Positions 1-9,417 of a DNA stretch of 64,000 nucleotides are shown here, one piece after another. The notes beneath the pieces were generated by a model, which saw only the letters and a list, made by a program, of their open reading frames with translations, made no database searches and was not told the DNA's origin. The stretch comes from Diphasiastrum complanatum (lineage: Eukaryota; Streptophyta; Lycopodiopsida; Lycopodiales; Lycopodiaceae), in assembly GCA_029204225.1 (NCBI GenBank), contig CM055093.1, positions 34,234,525-34,298,524 of the forward strand, given 5' to 3'. A program made the translations under genes and the position numbers. Positions within the stretch are counted from its first letter, which is position 1. Each line of letters begins with the position of its first letter.

Positions 1-401
1 GTGTCCTCGCACGTGCAAGCCAGTCGTATGATTGTACGGACCAGTGATGTCCTAACATGTGAGTGGTCCATATGATGACACGTGTCACCACACGTGCGGG
101 AAAAGGAAGTGTCACATCACACGTGTGACAACGATTACGATTCTCAGTAGGTATAAAAGAACGTTTTCGACTCATTTTCTGGTTTTGGATCTCTTGACTC
201 CCTAGCGCTCCTCGCCTGCCTTTTTTTGTTGTTGCTATCCGCATATTGCTACCACGCGCCCATTCACTTAGATACCCATACAACTTCCCTCTCTGCGCGT
301 CGTAGCGATACGCCATCTCGTATATCACCATCACGTGCCTCCCCTCTCTGATATCCATTGTTCTTTGTGTTGGGCATGTCATAGCGATACCATAGCTTGA
401 A
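1..401 (+). promoter_or_regulatory. Putative promoter and 5' leader of the H3-like gene
   Basis: Four CACGTG G-box cores lie at 10-15, 79-84, 91-96 and 120-125, several inside longer palindromic contexts such as CACACGTGTG. A TATAAAA box follows at 152-158. About 245 bases separate the TATA box from the ATG at 402, a stretch rich in pyrimidines and typical of a plant 5' leader. G-boxes are bound by bZIP and bHLH factors in plants. The arrangement (clustered G-boxes, then TATA, then a reading frame) looks like a genuine RNA polymerase II promoter. It could also be the U3 part of an LTR, because element B in this window also carries CACGTG motifs. The sequence begins at the window edge, so the upstream limit is unknown. 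Confidence 0.55.
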
Positions 402-1255
402 ATGGCCCGTACCAAGCAGACAGCACGTCTTTCTACATTTGCCCCGCCTCCACGTCCTCCTGTAGGAAGGGCAGTGGGCATTGGTAGGAGAGTAGGTCGG
501 CCAAGAAGACCATGGCTAAGGGATTCCTCGTGCTCCTTTCTACAGTTCTGTGAGATTAGTTAGTGACAAGGTCACTCTCACATGATGTTCGCTGGAACAT
601 AACAGCCCTGGAAGCCCTCCATACTGCCTATGAGGACTTTCAAGTTAAATTCTATGAGGACTCTACGCTTTGCACTGTGCACGCCAAGAGAGTTATCCTC
701 ATGCCTCAAGACATGCATCTTGTCATGAGGCTAAGGAATACATACGATCAGGTTTTTAAAAGTAGCTTCACCTCTAGGCCACCACCTATAGAGAGAGGGC
801 CTGTTCCTCAACGAAGAAAGAGAAAGCAGACCAAGCCCACCAGGCCCGCCAGGAAAAGAGTAGTACTCAGCGATAGCGAGTCACCATCCTTCTCTCATAT
901 CTCTCGTCCTTTGGTTGGACCATCACTCCAGTCTGCCAGGCGTTCTTCTCCTCTCACCACCCCTAACTATTCAAGTAGTTCCTCCTCCATTCCATCCCAC
1001 AATGACGAGGATATGACCTCTACTGTAGATAAAATAATATCGGATCTAGATAAGAATTTAATAGGTGATTTTTATAAGGATCTTTGTGTAAGATTTCATG
1101 TTGATCCGAAAGATTCATTTTTGGATTCTGAGAGGTATATAGTTTTTGATGAGTATATTGCCAAAGAGATAGATAAGTTAGGAGGTCAATTTTCTTTTTG
1201 TCTAAGTTCAATTAATTATGTAAATCACATAAATAAAGACTTTGTGATGCCTTAA
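402..1255 (+). pseudogene. Divergent histone H3/CENH3-like gene with long C-terminal extension (frameshifted)
   Basis: The ATG at 402 opens a frame beginning MARTKQTAR, identical to the H3 tail. K9 is replaced by Leu, S10 and T11 are kept, and a Pro/Arg-rich stretch follows. A good splice acceptor (TTTCTACAG, ending 545) precedes a second stretch reading SVRLVSDK, then, after a frame change near 571-583, DVRW and a histone fold at 587-736. By eye the fold matches H3 at about 21 of 47 positions, including LCTVHAKRV (674-694 region) and MPQD. Trp in the RW position and the short loop before it are more like CENH3 than canonical H3. The alpha-N helix region is mostly missing. Normal H3 or CENH3 would stop near 740. 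Here the frame runs on for about 170 residues with a basic RRKRK stretch, a Ser-rich linker and an acidic patch, then an uncharacterised region up to the stop at 1253-1255. The frame changes suggest a pseudogene or an incompletely understood exon structure. Confidence 0.6.
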
Positions 1256-2196
1256 AAGAGAAGACAACAGATATATCAGATCCAATTGTGGGGGCTGGTT
1301 TGATGTATTTTGTAAATAGATGTAAATGCGATGATAGTAAGGGCATTGGGGTTGTGTTGTCCTTTTTTGCACACAGCCTTCATAGTCCAACTCAAGTGAC
1401 AGAGTATCTTCTCCATACAACTTCGGAGACCAAAGTCTTCATTATTTCATAGTGCCAAAAGTACCTGATTACATAGAATATATTCAAGTAATATTTTGTT
1501 TTAGGTATTGTAATTCCTTCAATTTAACTAATTATCTCTTGTTTGCAGTAAGCATTGGAGTATGCATGTAATCTCCCTTAGGGAAGATTCAAATGGGATC
1601 ATTAATCCCATCTGTTTAAAGATGAATTCCTTGAGCTCTACCCACAACAAAATGAACGTGATGTACAGCAAAATGTTGCAATTTTTGCCAAGGCCAGATG
1701 GGGCCACTTTAAATAGCCACTTGGAGATTGTTGATGCAGAAGTAAGTATTTCTCATCAAGTATCTGATAAGTAATATGATTTGTTTTTTTCAGAGTGCAC
1801 AACTAACCTATTATATGTTTTGTGATTGAAGTTAGCCCAGCAAGATGATGGACACAGCTGTGGATGGTTCTCCATCCGCAATATACAGGACTTCTTAGAG
1901 TGGTACATCATGCAATCCGGGGCTCCAGATATACGAGAGGTAAATAGACTAGTTAATGGCCTAACTAAGTTATTTTCAATTTGGTTTCTGAAAAGTCAAT
2001 TGACTCGATTATTTTGGATTTGCAGTATAAATGTCGAGCATTTACAATGAATGAGATATATGAGTTTCGTCAACAAATGTTGGTAAACTTATTATCTCAT
2101 GCAACACCCAGTCCAGCTGCGAAAATGGGAGGCCAATCAAGTCCACAACTGACACTAGTGCAGGGTGGAGATAATCCATATTACTTTGAGATGTAA
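1246..2196 (+). pseudogene. Ulp1-like (C48) cysteine protease domain, spliced, frameshifted in first exon
   Basis: Reading resumes at 1246 (DALKEK...) in another frame and shifts again near 1400 to give FIVPKVPDY, ending at a GT donor after 1487. An intron with a TTTGCAGTAAG acceptor leads to HWSMHVISL at 1553. HW plus a hydrophobic run is the catalytic-His motif of Ulp1 peptidases. This exon ends at 1741 (donor GTAAGT). The next exon, 1832-1939, carries QDDGHSCGWF with Gln at 1841 and Cys at 1859, six residues apart as in the family's Q-x5-C motif. A last exon, 2026-2196, ends at a TAA. The three introns 1488-1552, 1742-1831 and 1940-2025 keep phase. The expected acidic triad residue after the His is not obvious (MNSL lies at that place). 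Ulp1 enzymes cleave SUMO precursors and conjugates; plant MULE-type transposons also carry such domains. No transposase is visible here. Confidence 0.6.
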
Positions 2197-2532
2197 ATAA
2201 TAGATTAAATAGAGGTATACATTTTTTATGTAATGCTCTGTGAATAATTATGGGCATATAGAAAGATAGAGACAATGGGGTAAAAGCATCCATTGTTAAA
2301 TACAGAACGCACATGTACAGTCTTAGAAAATGAGAAATATATTGATATTTATGAGAGTTTTTACAAATCTTGTATCATGATTGCTCTATTATCTGATCAA
2401 TTCCTCCCAAATCTTTGCATTTGATTTTCTGTTCATGTCTTTTACGTATCTGCACAAACATACATTAATCAAATTACAGGTAGTGATCCGAACATTGACA
2501 AAAAGGATAATGAATACAAATTAATATACAAA

Positions 2533-3762
2533 TTAATATACAAATTCATAGATTTCACATGCCAATTTTCCATCCAATATAAAGCTGAAATATTCGGGGA
2601 TATCTTGTTGTAAAAGTGTCAGTTCCGTTCTAATGTAGAATAAGGTCAAGTCCTGCTCAACCTCAATAGTAGTAAGTAAATCCCCATTTGCCATGATATC
2701 AATGCATATACGATCAGTGTGTCCAATGATGTCTAGATCTTGATCAAATGGGGCCCAAGTACCATTGTGTTTTTTCCATCTCTGATAATGAAACACCATA
2801 CTAAGCATTTGCTTTTCTATACTGTATCTAAATGATATGGATGAATGTTTGATTCTACAAACAATATCTGCAGTGGATTTTATATCCCAACCTTTGTCCA
2901 TGAATTTGAATAAAAAATCATCTGATAGATTTTTGCAAACAAACAATATGGGAGTTCGATGCACCTCCGTGTTTGAAAAAGAGCTTTTGTACATCATTAT
3001 ATAGCTTGGAACAAAAACATTTTATTATATTGTTGTTGACTGCAGTCCACCACACGTTATCTTGAAAATTAGGTAGAGCTATACACTCTAGTTTTCCCAT
3101 TCCTCCATTTGTGTCTGGAATGTACATAGCATTATAAAAAAATATTCCAGAATCTGCAAGTTCTTTTGCCGTTCGTCCTCTGTATTGCAATTTGCCAATT
3201 TCTGAATGGATGACATCCATAATACCTGAAAGAGATGCCACAGGTTCCCATTCATGTATATTTGAAGGATATAGATCTACAATACAAAATCATAATAAGC
3301 TCCCATTCATAAATACGATTACATTTTAAAAAATGACAAGCAATCCAAAAAATTAAGATACTTACAATTACATTTTCGAAAATCATGTGGATTTACAGCC
3401 TCCACATTAAGTTCTGAATGCATATAAACATGTTGAATAAGCACCTCTGAAATGGTTTGTCCTCCTGGAGAAACTTTGAAATCAATAATCCGCCCTTTCC
3501 AATAAGATCTATATATATACTTGGCCTTTTTCTTTTGGCGAAAATCCCCTCTCGCCGATGGATGCATCAGTTACCAAGAAGCCTTATGATATTCACGGGC
3601 AATCCATGTGCCATCATCTTCCCTCTCATTATAAAAAATTGCAGAGCATATCAAAAATCTCGGTCTCCTTCTCATCGCCATAGTTTGAAGAGTGTCACGT
3701 TTGAACTTGTCAACATGAGAGTCCAGAGCATAATAGGCGCCAAACCTATTTGTGAGTTCCAA
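2533..3762 (-). pseudogene. Unknown spliced gene, convergent with the Ulp1-like gene (frameshifted)
   Basis: Coding character is clear on the minus strand, but I do not recognise the family. The order of pieces is 3762-3571 (RFGAYYALDSHVDKFKR...), 3567-3366 (RGDFRQKKKAKYIYRSYWKG...), then a well-formed 89-base intron at 3365-3277 with donor GTAAGT and acceptor TATTGTAG. Next is 3276-2918 (YPSNIHEWEP ... GRTAKELADSGIFFYNAMY ... NVWWTAVNNN), then 2997-2533 in a shifted frame (HRTPILFVCKNLSDDF ... ICIDIMANGDLLTTIEVEQD). The last part, hydrophobic beta-like with EVEQDLTLFYIR and FSFILDG, resembles a ubiquitin-like fold in pattern only. At least two frame breaks (about 2960 and 3568) and an in-frame stop between the first two pieces argue for a pseudogene. 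It converges tail-to-tail with the Ulp1-like gene, 336 bases apart. Confidence 0.45.
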
Positions 3763-3954
3763 AATAATTTTAACTTGAGGTTAGCCCAAGTAGTTTGGTC
3801 AACCAGTTGTCGCGCACACCAGCCAATAGTATGTTTCCAATCTTCCGGACCGGAAATTCAAATTTGCCCAAACATGATTGTGTGTTCCGGGTCAGGCGAG
3901 TTATGTTACATAGTAGCCACTATGTCAAGAACTAATTGGGCCACACGGAGATAA

Positions 3955-4285
3955 AAAACGAGGAAAAAAAAACTCGTAACAAACGGCCCTTCTAAGTTTG
4001 AGAACTCATGTAATGCGTGCAGATTGAAATAACTATTCCACTTGGCCAACCAGTCCTCGACGACTCAGGTTTCTTCTCCTTCTTCTCCCACTCATAAATC
4101 TCCGATTGAAAACCGAGATTGGGAGAAGACATCAATTTGACTTGATTCAACAGAACCTCCATTTGCTGATCCCTCATCTGATTACGATTATTCATATCAT
4201 TGAGTGTCGTTCTCAACTGCTGACAAATCACCATATAAGATGGTGCACCTGGATTCGCAGCTTGATTTGAAGTTTCTTCGGCCAT
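3955..4285 (-). pseudogene. Ty3/gypsy gag N-terminal fragment
   Basis: Starts MAEETSNQAANPGAPSYM, then a Gln/Asn-rich probable coiled coil (DMNNRNQMRDQQMEVLLNQV). The frame then changes: the alternative frame around 4040-3970 reads VVEDWLAKWNSYFNLHAL, which matches the start of the retrotransposon gag domain (typically xEDWLxxxxxxFxxH). The frame switch near 4060 and the abrupt end at about 3955 mark it as dead. Gag would form the capsid-like particle. There is no zinc knuckle because the C-terminal part is missing. Confidence 0.5.
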
Positions 4286-6056
4286 CTCGATATATCTATC
4301 TTGGAAATTACTAAATTTAGTTAATATTAGATTAACTCATAGTGAAGTACAGTTGAACAAAAAACTAACTAAAATTGACTCCAACATGGTCAAATCACTA
4401 TTTTTAATCAATTTCATAGATATTCCAAGAAACTGGAAAAAAAAAACTAAAAATTTTGAACTTTTAAACTTTCGATTTTTTTTAAAAAAAATTTACGTTT
4501 TTCTAAAAATTCATAAAAAACCATTGTCAATTATTAAGCAATCGAAATCAAAAATTCGATTCATTGTTCGATTCTTAACCCTATTGTATTAATGTCCATC
4601 AGCCATGCAAGACATGCGACATTAAACTGATTTTTTACAATTACGAAATTTTACGTAAATCTAGTTCTACAGAAATTGTCAGCTTTAAAACCCAGTTTTG
4701 TATCTACCAGTCAGAGTACATGCGTATAACCACTCAAAACATATCTAAACCACTTATGCATGTCAGAATCACTCTAAGAATCAACATGCAGACATTCCAT
4801 GCAAGCACCGTACCACAAAATAGGAAATTGACTTGCATGCAATCAAAACAATTCGAAATTCTACCAATTTTGCTCACAAAATTGCAAAACTTCAGATGAT
4901 CATAACTTTGGCTACAGGACACCAAATTGGGTATTGTAAAGCTCAGTACTGAGGGAGACCTAATGAAAAAGACTCTTGCCACGTCATTTGGCCACCTAGG
5001 ATTCACACATGCGAGATCAGAATAGCCAAAGCCTGTAGGAAGGCGCACTTTTTCAAGCCTAATCTGTCTAAAATCATGCAAACACTCAACCAAGCCTAAA
5101 AGCGATGATCCAAAAAGTCTTAGATGTCTCTAAGAGTTCCATGAAGCCTTCATACAGATCCTATGAAGCAGTATGGGCTGAGAACCATGAATTTTTTATT
5201 TCTAGAAGTCAAAACTGCCACAAACTTGATGGAATTGAAATATAAGCCTCTACCCATCAATTTACAGGTCTGATAGCTTGCTGGGAAGGTAAAAAGGAAC
5301 ACAAATCATGCTGTAAAAAAATCCAGAATGATCCCCTTATGGATTTAGGGATATCCACCCCCCAAAATTCACCAAAATTGGTCAATTTTTGCCAATTTTT
5401 GACTTCCTACAAACCCAACTTCTAGAATTCCAGGCTCTAACTTCTAAGACAGCTTCAAAAGACTATGATTCGTCTTTTCCCAGCTTCAATAGGTGTTCTA
5501 GGACCTCCTACCACCCAATTTCATGAAAAAACAAGCAAAAATCATGGATTTTGGCCTTTTCTAGGTTTTTTCACCATGACAAATTGGAATTTTATGGCAA
5601 GAACGTTTTTCTCTAACACATGCAATCTTATTTACAGAATTATAACCATCCTATTGATCTGAACTTGTTGGATTTTGGTTCTTACTATCATTTTTGTGCC
5701 AAAAAGCATGGAAAACAAGCCAAACTTGGCCACAAAATAGCCTAGAATCCAAAAGCATGGAAAGATCCAACATGAAACCTGAATTTCAACTACTTTCAAG
5801 TGAATAAACTTGCTAGAAATTTCATATTTATAACTAGTTTTGAGTTACACATGCTAAAACTCCAAAAAGACAACCAAAATTGATTTCCTAGCATAATTCA
5901 TAAACCACAATGAATTTGAGAGAGATATGGATCATACAAATTGGAATTGGGAAGATCCACCAACTTGCAACCTTGCTCCTCTCCTTGAATGAGAATACTA
6001 GTTGATCTCCACCAAGCTCCAATGAAAAGCACCACCTCTCCAAGCTTGTAAGCCTT

Positions 6057-6068
6057 GCTCTGATACCA
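6057..6068 (-). other. Primer-binding site (initiator tRNA-Met) of element M
   Basis: GCTCTGATACCA on the plus strand is the complement of TGGTATCAGAGC, the usual plant iMet PBS. It is followed by ACTATAAGGG, which could be a decayed LTR start (TGTAAGGG in intact relatives). Confidence 0.7.
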
Positions 6069-6069
6069 C

Positions 6070-6839
6070 TATAAGGGAAGCTCCCTAGATTCTGCTTACA
6101 AATCACAAACACAATGAATAACACGCTATGGAAAAACCACCCAACCAAGCAAAAGCATCCAATCAAACTCTGGAACTTCACCCCCAAGCCAAGCAACAAG
6201 AATCATGAATATAGAGTGAGAGCCAGGCAATGAATCTACAACCACAATGAAAAGTAGGACGAGTTTGGACCCAATATATCCATGCATAGCCCTAAGTTCC
6301 CTATACATAGATTCACCTAGAATGGAGTCCTAAGCATGGACCAACTATTCATAGAATTGTTATTGATCTACACATGAATACATTGTCTCATACCTTGTCT
6401 AAACTCCATTTAGTGTGTTCTGGGCCTCACAAGGATATTAGTTACTTTCGGGTCACGTCCAGTATGATGTGGCATAACTAACAGCTTGTTTCACTGGAGT
6501 ACTGTATCCAAGACTAGGAGTATATTGTATCCTATGTACTGGTCATGGACATAACAAAAAGGCACAGTCTTAAGTTTTAAACATGGCACCCTGAACTTTA
6601 AGGACAAACCCCCTAAAGATAAATCCAAAAAGCCATAAGGATAGTGCCTTAAGAGATAAGGATATATCCCAAAACCGTGATGGAAGTGACCACTTTATGG
6701 GGCCAATACCCTTAGACAACTAAAGAGTCGACCACCAAATTTGAGGATAATGCCTTTAGGGCTAAGGGCACTGATCTTAGTCATCATATCATGTCTTTAA
6801 GCACACGCAAGACCTACAACTTAGCCAACGGGGCCATAC
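6070..6839. other. Possible 5' LTR of element M; no gene
   Basis: Directly beside the PBS, so by position it should be the 5' LTR of M. There is no second LTR in the window to define its end. No reading frame of note occurs. Around 6400-6840 there are short A/C-rich phrases repeating GGATA and CCTTAAG-like words, with no clear unit. Confidence 0.3.
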
Positions 6840-7154
6840 GGAGAACTAATTGGATAGGAAAAAGAACATTAACGAAAGCCAGCCATTAGAGAAGTGGATT
6901 TGTAAACATGGGTCTAGAAAGCTAGCGGATCATTGAACCAAACTGCTAGCACCGCCTCCTTACAGTCGTACTTCTAAGGGCCTGGAAAACTCTCATCGGC
7001 TCGAAGAGCATGGGGTAATAGAAAAGGCCCTCAGGATTGAGGTGGTGGAACCTCTATTATTTACTTAGGGCCTAACCACCATCAGATGTGGTGCCTCTTG
7101 ACCCTTTTAGGAATTTTTGGCTCAACCAATCCCCTGCCAAAAAATGCCCTAACA
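6840..7154 (-). repeat. Dispersed repeat R1, minus copy
   Basis: Reverse-complement of this stretch matches 33714-34020 along its length, including the ends TGTTAGGGC, GGCAGGGGATTGG, the ACTCTCATCGG block and GAAAGC. The outer end TGTTAGGG looks like an LTR 5' terminus, so R1 is probably an LTR or LTR fragment of an unidentified retroelement. The inner boundary near 6840 is approximate. Its outer end directly abuts repeat R2. Confidence 0.6.
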
Positions 7155-7570
7155 AGAAGATAAGTGTCATAGTTGAATGTGAGGTGGTTATTCATGTCCA
7201 AAAGAAGTTATACTACTTAACAGCTTTGAATAGCATTAAGTCATAGTCCAATCTTTCTAAACAAATAGTGTTTTGGCGATAGGCCAAGCCATTTTATCAC
7301 CATATCAGGGCAAGTGCCATATTAATCAGCCTATGGACAATTGTTCCATATCAGTTCATTTTTAGTTATAAACGAGTATGAAAAGTTTTAACCATTTTTA
7401 AATTTCTTAGCCAAAAGACTTTGGTGTAGACACGTGTGCTTGTATTAGGGCAAATCCATGCCATGCTGCCTTACAAAGCAAGGTATGTCACGCATTGTTG
7501 TCCATACTCCTGAGCATATCCATGCTTTCCAGTCGTATCTCACCAGAAGTCTAAAGTAATACTTATTAGG
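7155..7570. repeat. Dispersed repeat R2, copy 1 (no AG array)
   Basis: Shares ordered blocks with the copies at 12835, 14796 and 25979: AAGTGTCATAGTTGAATG, TTATTCATGTCCAAAA, GCGATAGGCCAAGCC, ACCATATCAGGGCAA, then GGGCAAATCCATGCC and GAGCATATCCATGCTTTCC. This copy lacks the AG microsatellite that precedes the other copies and instead abuts R1. Confidence 0.6.
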
Positions 7571-8036
7571 GTATGTTTAGGATTTTTCATGATTGAATGT
7601 ATGATTATTTTTGTGCAAAATTATGCCATACATAAATCATGTATCAACCATGGTATAAGGACATCACTTTGGATAGACATCATTACTTATAAGTGAGAGA
7701 TTTCAAAAGTTTCTACAAGGTATTAGGACAGATTTGTGCCATTCTAGCCCTTTTGTAGAAACTATGTATCTTACGCACATCCATGTTGTCTAAGACCGTT
7801 TTATTGGAATCCTCACTTTTAAGGTTTTTGACAGGGGTTTCTTAATGAATCAATTAGTCAATCAACATTATGGATGTGTGACATTATCACATAAGCCGAT
7901 AAGCATTTAGTATCGTATAAAAGAGTATGCAATCATTGCTAAACCAAAGAGTGTATGCATTTACTTTAGAGTTGAGCCAAAAAGCGACCTTCTATCCATT
8001 GGTGGATAAGAGATGTACAAATGAAGCATCAGAAAT
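7571..8036. other. No recognisable feature
   Basis: About 470 bases of AT-rich sequence without a convincing frame, repeat or motif. It ends where the truncated left LTR of element A begins. Confidence 0.4.
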
Positions 8037-8378
8037 AACTTCCTTCTTGAAGCTAGGTGGATTTCCAGCATGTAATAAGGAAGTTAACTCACCCTTCTTG
8101 CCCTAAAATGAAACCCTAGCCTAGATCCTAGAGTTATGCTTGGTAGGTAGCTAGTTGGTCAAATTTTCACCTTAAACTTAGGTGTAGGTCCTATAAGTAG
8201 GGATGACCACCAAATAGACATGACCAACTCTCTTGACTTGACCTAACCTACATTAGGATGGGTTTCCCATGTGGCATCATGGCCTCACATGTGCGGGACC
8301 CACCTGTGTACACAATTTACACTATTCTACATGGTTTTTGATCAAGCTAAATTTGCCAATTTTTGGCAATTCTTCACA
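8037..8378 (-). repeat. Element A left (3') LTR, truncated
   Basis: Matches the last 340 bases of the right LTR at about 98 % and ends in TTCACA at 8378. The first roughly 360 bases of the LTR (counted on the plus strand) are absent, and homology begins abruptly at CTTCCTTCTT near 8039. Confidence 0.8.
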
Positions 8379-8387
8379 CTCCTCCTC
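8379..8387 (-). other. Element A polypurine tract
   Basis: CTCCTCCTC immediately beside the LTR end reads GAGGAGGAG on the minus strand. This is the expected primer for plus-strand DNA synthesis. Element B has the same GAGGAGGAG before its 3' LTR. Confidence 0.7.
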
Positions 8388-8588
8388 AAATTTAGCTTGA
8401 TCTATCTACAACTCTCTTGCTAGATGAATGAATGCTTTTAGAAGTGTCTAAAAAATCCAGTTACAAACAAGAAACTTTTGAGACTCCAATAGAGAATAAT
8501 GTCCATGAAGGATCTTTCACCACCTCTTAGAGGATCCCTTACAAGATGTTCCATAAATGTGTCTATATACATGTAGCACACTTCAAAA

Positions 8589-9356
8589 CTAAACATCATG
8601 CCAAGCCATGGATTCCAAGGCATTTTGTGCACTGGAAGATACATCAATTAAAATATTAAGTGCATAAATAATGTTGCCAAAGACAACTTGCCTTGCTTGA
8701 TCCATATGATTGAGCCTTGATGGCTCCATCTTGATACTCAAGATTCTTCTTGGAGTCCTCGGGTCTTGAGCTTGATCCTCCACTTGACTTGACTCCAAAA
8801 CATCAATGAATTGAATAAGGTGTTGATCCAAAGGTGCTTCTTCAAGTTTACAAATCTTCCACTCTTGAAAGATCACATTTCCACCATTGACAAATTCTTT
8901 GGTTGAAAACATGTAGATTATACAATCTCTACTTGAAGAGCAAAACACTACCATTATTCCTATCATTGAAATAGGATAATCTTTGGTCCTTACATTGGAA
9001 TGATCATGCACAAAGCATGTGGACACAAAGATTTCCAAAGCAAATGATGCTTCATCTTTTATGACTCTATTCAAACTATAACAAAAATAGTTATCCAATG
9101 AAATTGCTTTATCAACAACAAATGTAGATTTCAAAGCATCCCATTTCATTGTTTTGTCATACAAAGTAATAAACACCATGGATCTTAAAGATAAGAAACA
9201 AATCACCTCATGTCTACTACTACTTTCCAAAAAGTATTCAAAGATAGTAGACTCTCCAATGCTCACCACCCTTGCAAGATGCACACTTGAATGGACAATT
9301 TGCATGCAATTTGATGACTCGGCCATTGTCATCGAGGACTCCCTTGGAACTCTCAT
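8589..9356 (-). pseudogene. Element A second ORF: degenerate integrase/linker remnant
   Basis: A 255-residue open frame. Its C-terminal half aligns in order with the copia integrase C-terminus and integrase-RT linker: FSTKEFV matches LPSLNKFV of element B, then NVIFQEW, then EEAPLDQH, then DPRTPRR, then EPSRLNHMDQARQV (compare EPSRLTYQGKGQQV in B), then ALESMAWHDV (compare ALNSKEWYKA). The N-terminal half is only faintly integrase-like and lacks the D-D-E catalytic pattern. It follows Gag-PR after a 61-base gap. It has stayed open despite losing function, either by chance or because it is still translated. Confidence 0.55.
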
Positions 9357-9417
9357 GCTTTGAGGCTGATCCTCAAGATCTTTCTCCTTTTGATGCTACT
9401 CCTCAATGCAAGCAAGA

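Larger units (their letters stand above)
3955..6069 (-). mobile_element. Element M: truncated Ty3/gypsy-type retrotransposon (gag and leader)
   Basis: A primer-binding site in minus orientation at 6057-6068 is followed leftwards by about 1.8 kb of AT-rich leader and then a gag start at 4285. The coding part stops at about 3955, where homology is lost. Only the 5' part survives; no PR, RT or integrase was seen. The long untranslated leader is in keeping with plant Ty3/gypsy elements. Confidence 0.5.

Noticed and set aside
402-565. Canonical, functional histone H3 gene
   Set aside because: Only the first eight residues and scattered fold positions match; the alpha-N helix is missing, frames change, and the C-terminus is extended.
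2918-3241. BIR-like domain in the minus-strand gene (ELADSGIFFYN)
   Set aside because: The Cys/His zinc ligands of a BIR domain are not present at the needed places.
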